From contig JAQVYZ010000022.1 in the NCBI GenBank assembly GCA_028708485.1, positions 1 through 8,800 on the forward strand: DNA of 8,800 bases, given 5' to 3'. The notes beneath the pieces were generated by a model. The model had not been told where the DNA came from, made no database searches, and worked only from the letters and a program-made list of their open reading frames with translations. Origin of the DNA: Caldisericia bacterium (GTDB taxonomy: Bacteria; Caldisericota; Caldisericia; UBA6126). The translations under genes and the position numbers were made by a program. This document shows, piece by piece, positions 7,286-8,800 of the stretch (position 1 is its first letter; each line of letters begins with the position of its first letter).

Positions 7286-7781
7286 ACCGGATGCATTCTT
7301 TACCTCGATTGATAAAATCCCTTTTTCTCTTTTCGATCTCTGGCAAATACAAGGGCTTATCCTGGATGTAGACAATACCCTTTTACCCAGAACCAGTTAT
7401 CAAATCTCTCCGGAGATCAGAGATTGGGTGCTGGAGGCAAAAAAACGATATAACGTTCTGATCGTTTCCAATAATACGGTAAGAAAAATCAGGAGAGCGG
7501 CAGATCCTTTGGATTTGCCTTTTATCGCCTGGACTATCAAGCCTTTTTCTCTCTATTTCCATAAAGCATACCGAAAACTCGGACTTATCCCTGAAAAAGT
7601 ATGTGTAATAGGCGACCAGTTATTTACGGATATCCAAGGGGCAAAAAGAACCAATGCCAAGGCGATTTATGTCTCTCCATTGGCTCCGGAAGATGATTTA
7701 CCCTGGACGAAATGGAGAAGGAAATATGAATCAAAAATCCTGGCTGAGTGGTCAAAAACCGAACAACTCTTTGACGCTTGA
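7275..7781 (+). CDS. yqeG: YqeG-family HAD phosphatase (HAD subfamily IIIA)
   Basis: Predicted cytoplasmic phosphatase of the haloacid dehalogenase superfamily; the physiological substrate in Bacillota is unknown to me. The 168-residue length fits YqeG. HAD motifs are all present in order: motif I LDVDNTLLP with D31 as nucleophile and D33 as acid/base; motif II VSNN with S65; motif III lysine K89 in IKPFS; motif IV VIGDQLFTDIQG with D114 and D119 as metal ligands. The family's GDQLFTDVxGGNR reads GDQLFTDIQGAKR, a small change. The N-terminal block (PDAFFTSIDKIPFSLF) and the tail TKWRRKYESKIL also fit the family. The last 19 codons are overlapped by the next gene in another frame. YqeG proteins often sit next to yqeH or aroE; here a secretion ATPase follows instead. 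Confidence 0.92.
   Translation: MVYKPDAFFTSIDKIPFSLFDLWQIQGLILDVDNTLLPRTSYQISPEIRDWVLEAKKRYNVLIVSNNTVRKIRRAADPLDLPFIAWTIKPFSLYFHKAYRKLGLIPEKVCVIGDQLFTDIQGAKRTNAKAIYVSPLAPEDDLPWTKWRRKYESKILAEWSKTEQLFDA
7714..7722 (+). promoter_or_regulatory. Ribosome binding site of the GspE-type ATPase gene
   Basis: GGAGAAGGA precedes ATG 7726. GGAG is 8 bases from the start codon and the overlapping AAGGA 3 bases, so the former is the better-placed Shine-Dalgarno. It lies well inside yqeG and supports a start that makes the two genes overlap by 56 bases. Confidence 0.7.
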
Positions 7782-8800
7782 TCCCGTTAGGGAAAAACCT
7801 GCTTTTGAGATATTGAAGCAGTTTTTCTGGCAAGCGATGCAAAAAAATGCTACAGACATGCATTTCGATCCGAAACCATCTCTTGTGGATATTAGAATAA
7901 GGGTGGATGGTCATCTGCAACCGTTTTCACAAGGAACCACAGAACAATTTGAGGTGTGGAAAAGAATTATTAAACTGCAGTCACACCTGAATATCGCTGA
8001 AAACAGACTTCCTCAAGAAGGGGGTTTCTCCTTCGAACAAGAAGATAACCGATGTGATATGAGGATTTCTTTTATGCCTACCATTTATGGGGAAAAATGT
8101 GCAGTTCGTTTTCTTCCTGCCGGTGAGAGTTTTCAGAATTGTTCGGATTTGGGGATGAGTCGGGATCAGTTGATCTTGATTGAGCAAACCATCTCGAACA
8201 GGGAAGGCTCTGTCATTATCAGCGGTCCAACCGGCTCCGGCAAATCCACTACCCTTCATACCTTACTGGGATTATTTCCAAAGAAAACGCTTCATATTGT
8301 TTCTATCGAGGATCCGGTAGAAATAAGGGATAAAGAGATAAATCAGATCCAAGTCCAGGAAGAAATCGGGCTCACGTATCAACAGCTCTTGAAAAAGATG
8401 ATGAGATTAGACCCGGATGTGTTTTTACTGGGGGAGGTCAGGGATAAGGAAACAGCCCGAATAGCTTGCGAAGCTGCATTGACAGGGCATTTTTTCCTGA
8501 CAACGATTCATACCAAATCAACATTTGATATTCTGCTTCGTTTGCTGGAGATGGGAATTGAACCCTATTTAATTGCCACCTCCCTCTCAGTTCTGGTCTC
8601 TGAGCGTTTAGTGCGAAAAGTTTGTACACACTGTTCCGAGAAAATCGTCTTGGATTATCCTTTTTTGAATAAGCAGGGAATCAATTCCCAACTGGTGGGA
8701 AAAGGGTGTGCATTCTGTCATTACACAGGCTACCAGGGACGTCAGGGAGTGTTTGAAGTAGTACGCTTAAGCGAAGAAACAAAAAAAATGATCTCAGCTT
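7726..8800 (+). CDS. GspE/PilB/ComGA-family type II secretion or pilus assembly ATPase (partial, 3' end outside window)
   Basis: Cytoplasmic hexameric ATPase that drives assembly of type IV or competence pili or a type II secretion pseudopilus. 358 codons are open to the window edge. N2-domain motifs appear by about residue 35 (WQAMQKNATDMHFDP, then IRIRVDGHLQPF), so the large N1 domain of GspE/PilB is absent and the plan is ComGA-like. Walker A is GPTGSGKST at 167-175 (K173); the Asp box is SIEDPVE at 194-200; Walker B is FLLGEVRD at 233-240 (E237); the His box is TTIHTKST at 259-266 (H262). Two CxxC pairs, C300/C303 and C328/C331, form the zinc-binding tetracysteine motif. ATG 7726 has a good ribosome site; the alternative TTG 7771 has none. 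PilT is unlikely because it lacks the tetracysteine motif. Pilus and secretion partners, if any, would lie downstream. Confidence 0.93.
   Translation, partial: MNQKSWLSGQKPNNSLTLDPVREKPAFEILKQFFWQAMQKNATDMHFDPKPSLVDIRIRVDGHLQPFSQGTTEQFEVWKRIIKLQSHLNIAENRLPQEGGFSFEQEDNRCDMRISFMPTIYGEKCAVRFLPAGESFQNCSDLGMSRDQLILIEQTISNREGSVIISGPTGSGKSTTLHTLLGLFPKKTLHIVSIEDPVEIRDKEINQIQVQEEIGLTYQQLLKKMMRLDPDVFLLGEVRDKETARIACEAALTGHFFLTTIHTKSTFDILLRLLEMGIEPYLIATSLSVLVSERLVRKVCTHCSEKIVLDYPFLNKQGINSQLVGKGCAFCHYTGYQGRQGVFEVVRLSEETKKMISA

Noticed and set aside
1..8800. Promoters, terminators, riboswitches, tRNA genes, inverted repeats or mobile-element ends
   Set aside because: Coding sequence covers practically the whole window, and I saw no hairpin followed by a T-run, no convincing -35/-10 pair between genes, and no repeat pair.

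Overview
This window looks like a stretch of a Bacillota (Firmicutes) chromosome, probably from an anaerobic, clostridia-like lineage. The reasons are the order alaS - ruvX - mltG - yqeG, a YqeG-type HAD phosphatase, an alanyl-tRNA synthetase with the cysteine-rich insert I associate with clostridial enzymes, and an aldo/keto reductase carrying a two-cluster ferredoxin tail. This placement is inferred from gene content and order, and no genus can be named.

Everything reads on the + strand as one dense run of nine genes with no gap longer than 4 bases: the 3' half of pgk (1-596), gpmI (589-2118), alaS (2105-4681), an aldo/keto reductase-ferredoxin fusion (4678-5628), ruvX (5633-6058), mltG (6045-7043), a 79-residue protein resembling DUF4911 (7046-7285), yqeG (7275-7781), and the 5' part of a GspE/PilB/ComGA-type secretion ATPase (7726 to the window end). 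Six of the eight junctions overlap (8, 14, 4, 14, 11 and 56 bases) and the other two are separated by 4 and 2 bases. This is the layout of one translationally coupled transcript. I see no internal promoter, terminator, RNA gene, repeat, mobile element or CRISPR, and no stretch over 300 bases without a gene.

The genes do not form one pathway. pgk and gpmI are consecutive lower-glycolysis steps, with the usual tpiA missing between them. alaS charges tRNA(Ala). The reductase is an unassigned redox enzyme. ruvX is an RNase H-fold nuclease for rRNA processing or recombination. mltG ends peptidoglycan strands. yqeG is a phosphatase-like protein. The last gene would power a type IV pilus, competence pilus or type II secretion apparatus.

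The most notable feature is an in-frame TAG at 1087-1089 inside gpmI. The frame continues without any insertion or deletion, the total length is normal for the family, and all recognised active-site residues are kept on both sides. None of the eight terminators visible in the window is TAG. Either amber is read as an amino acid here, or gpmI carries a single nonsense mutation or sequencing error. The sequence alone cannot decide. Otherwise the window is mostly conserved housekeeping genes, and I see no clear new defence or mobile system.
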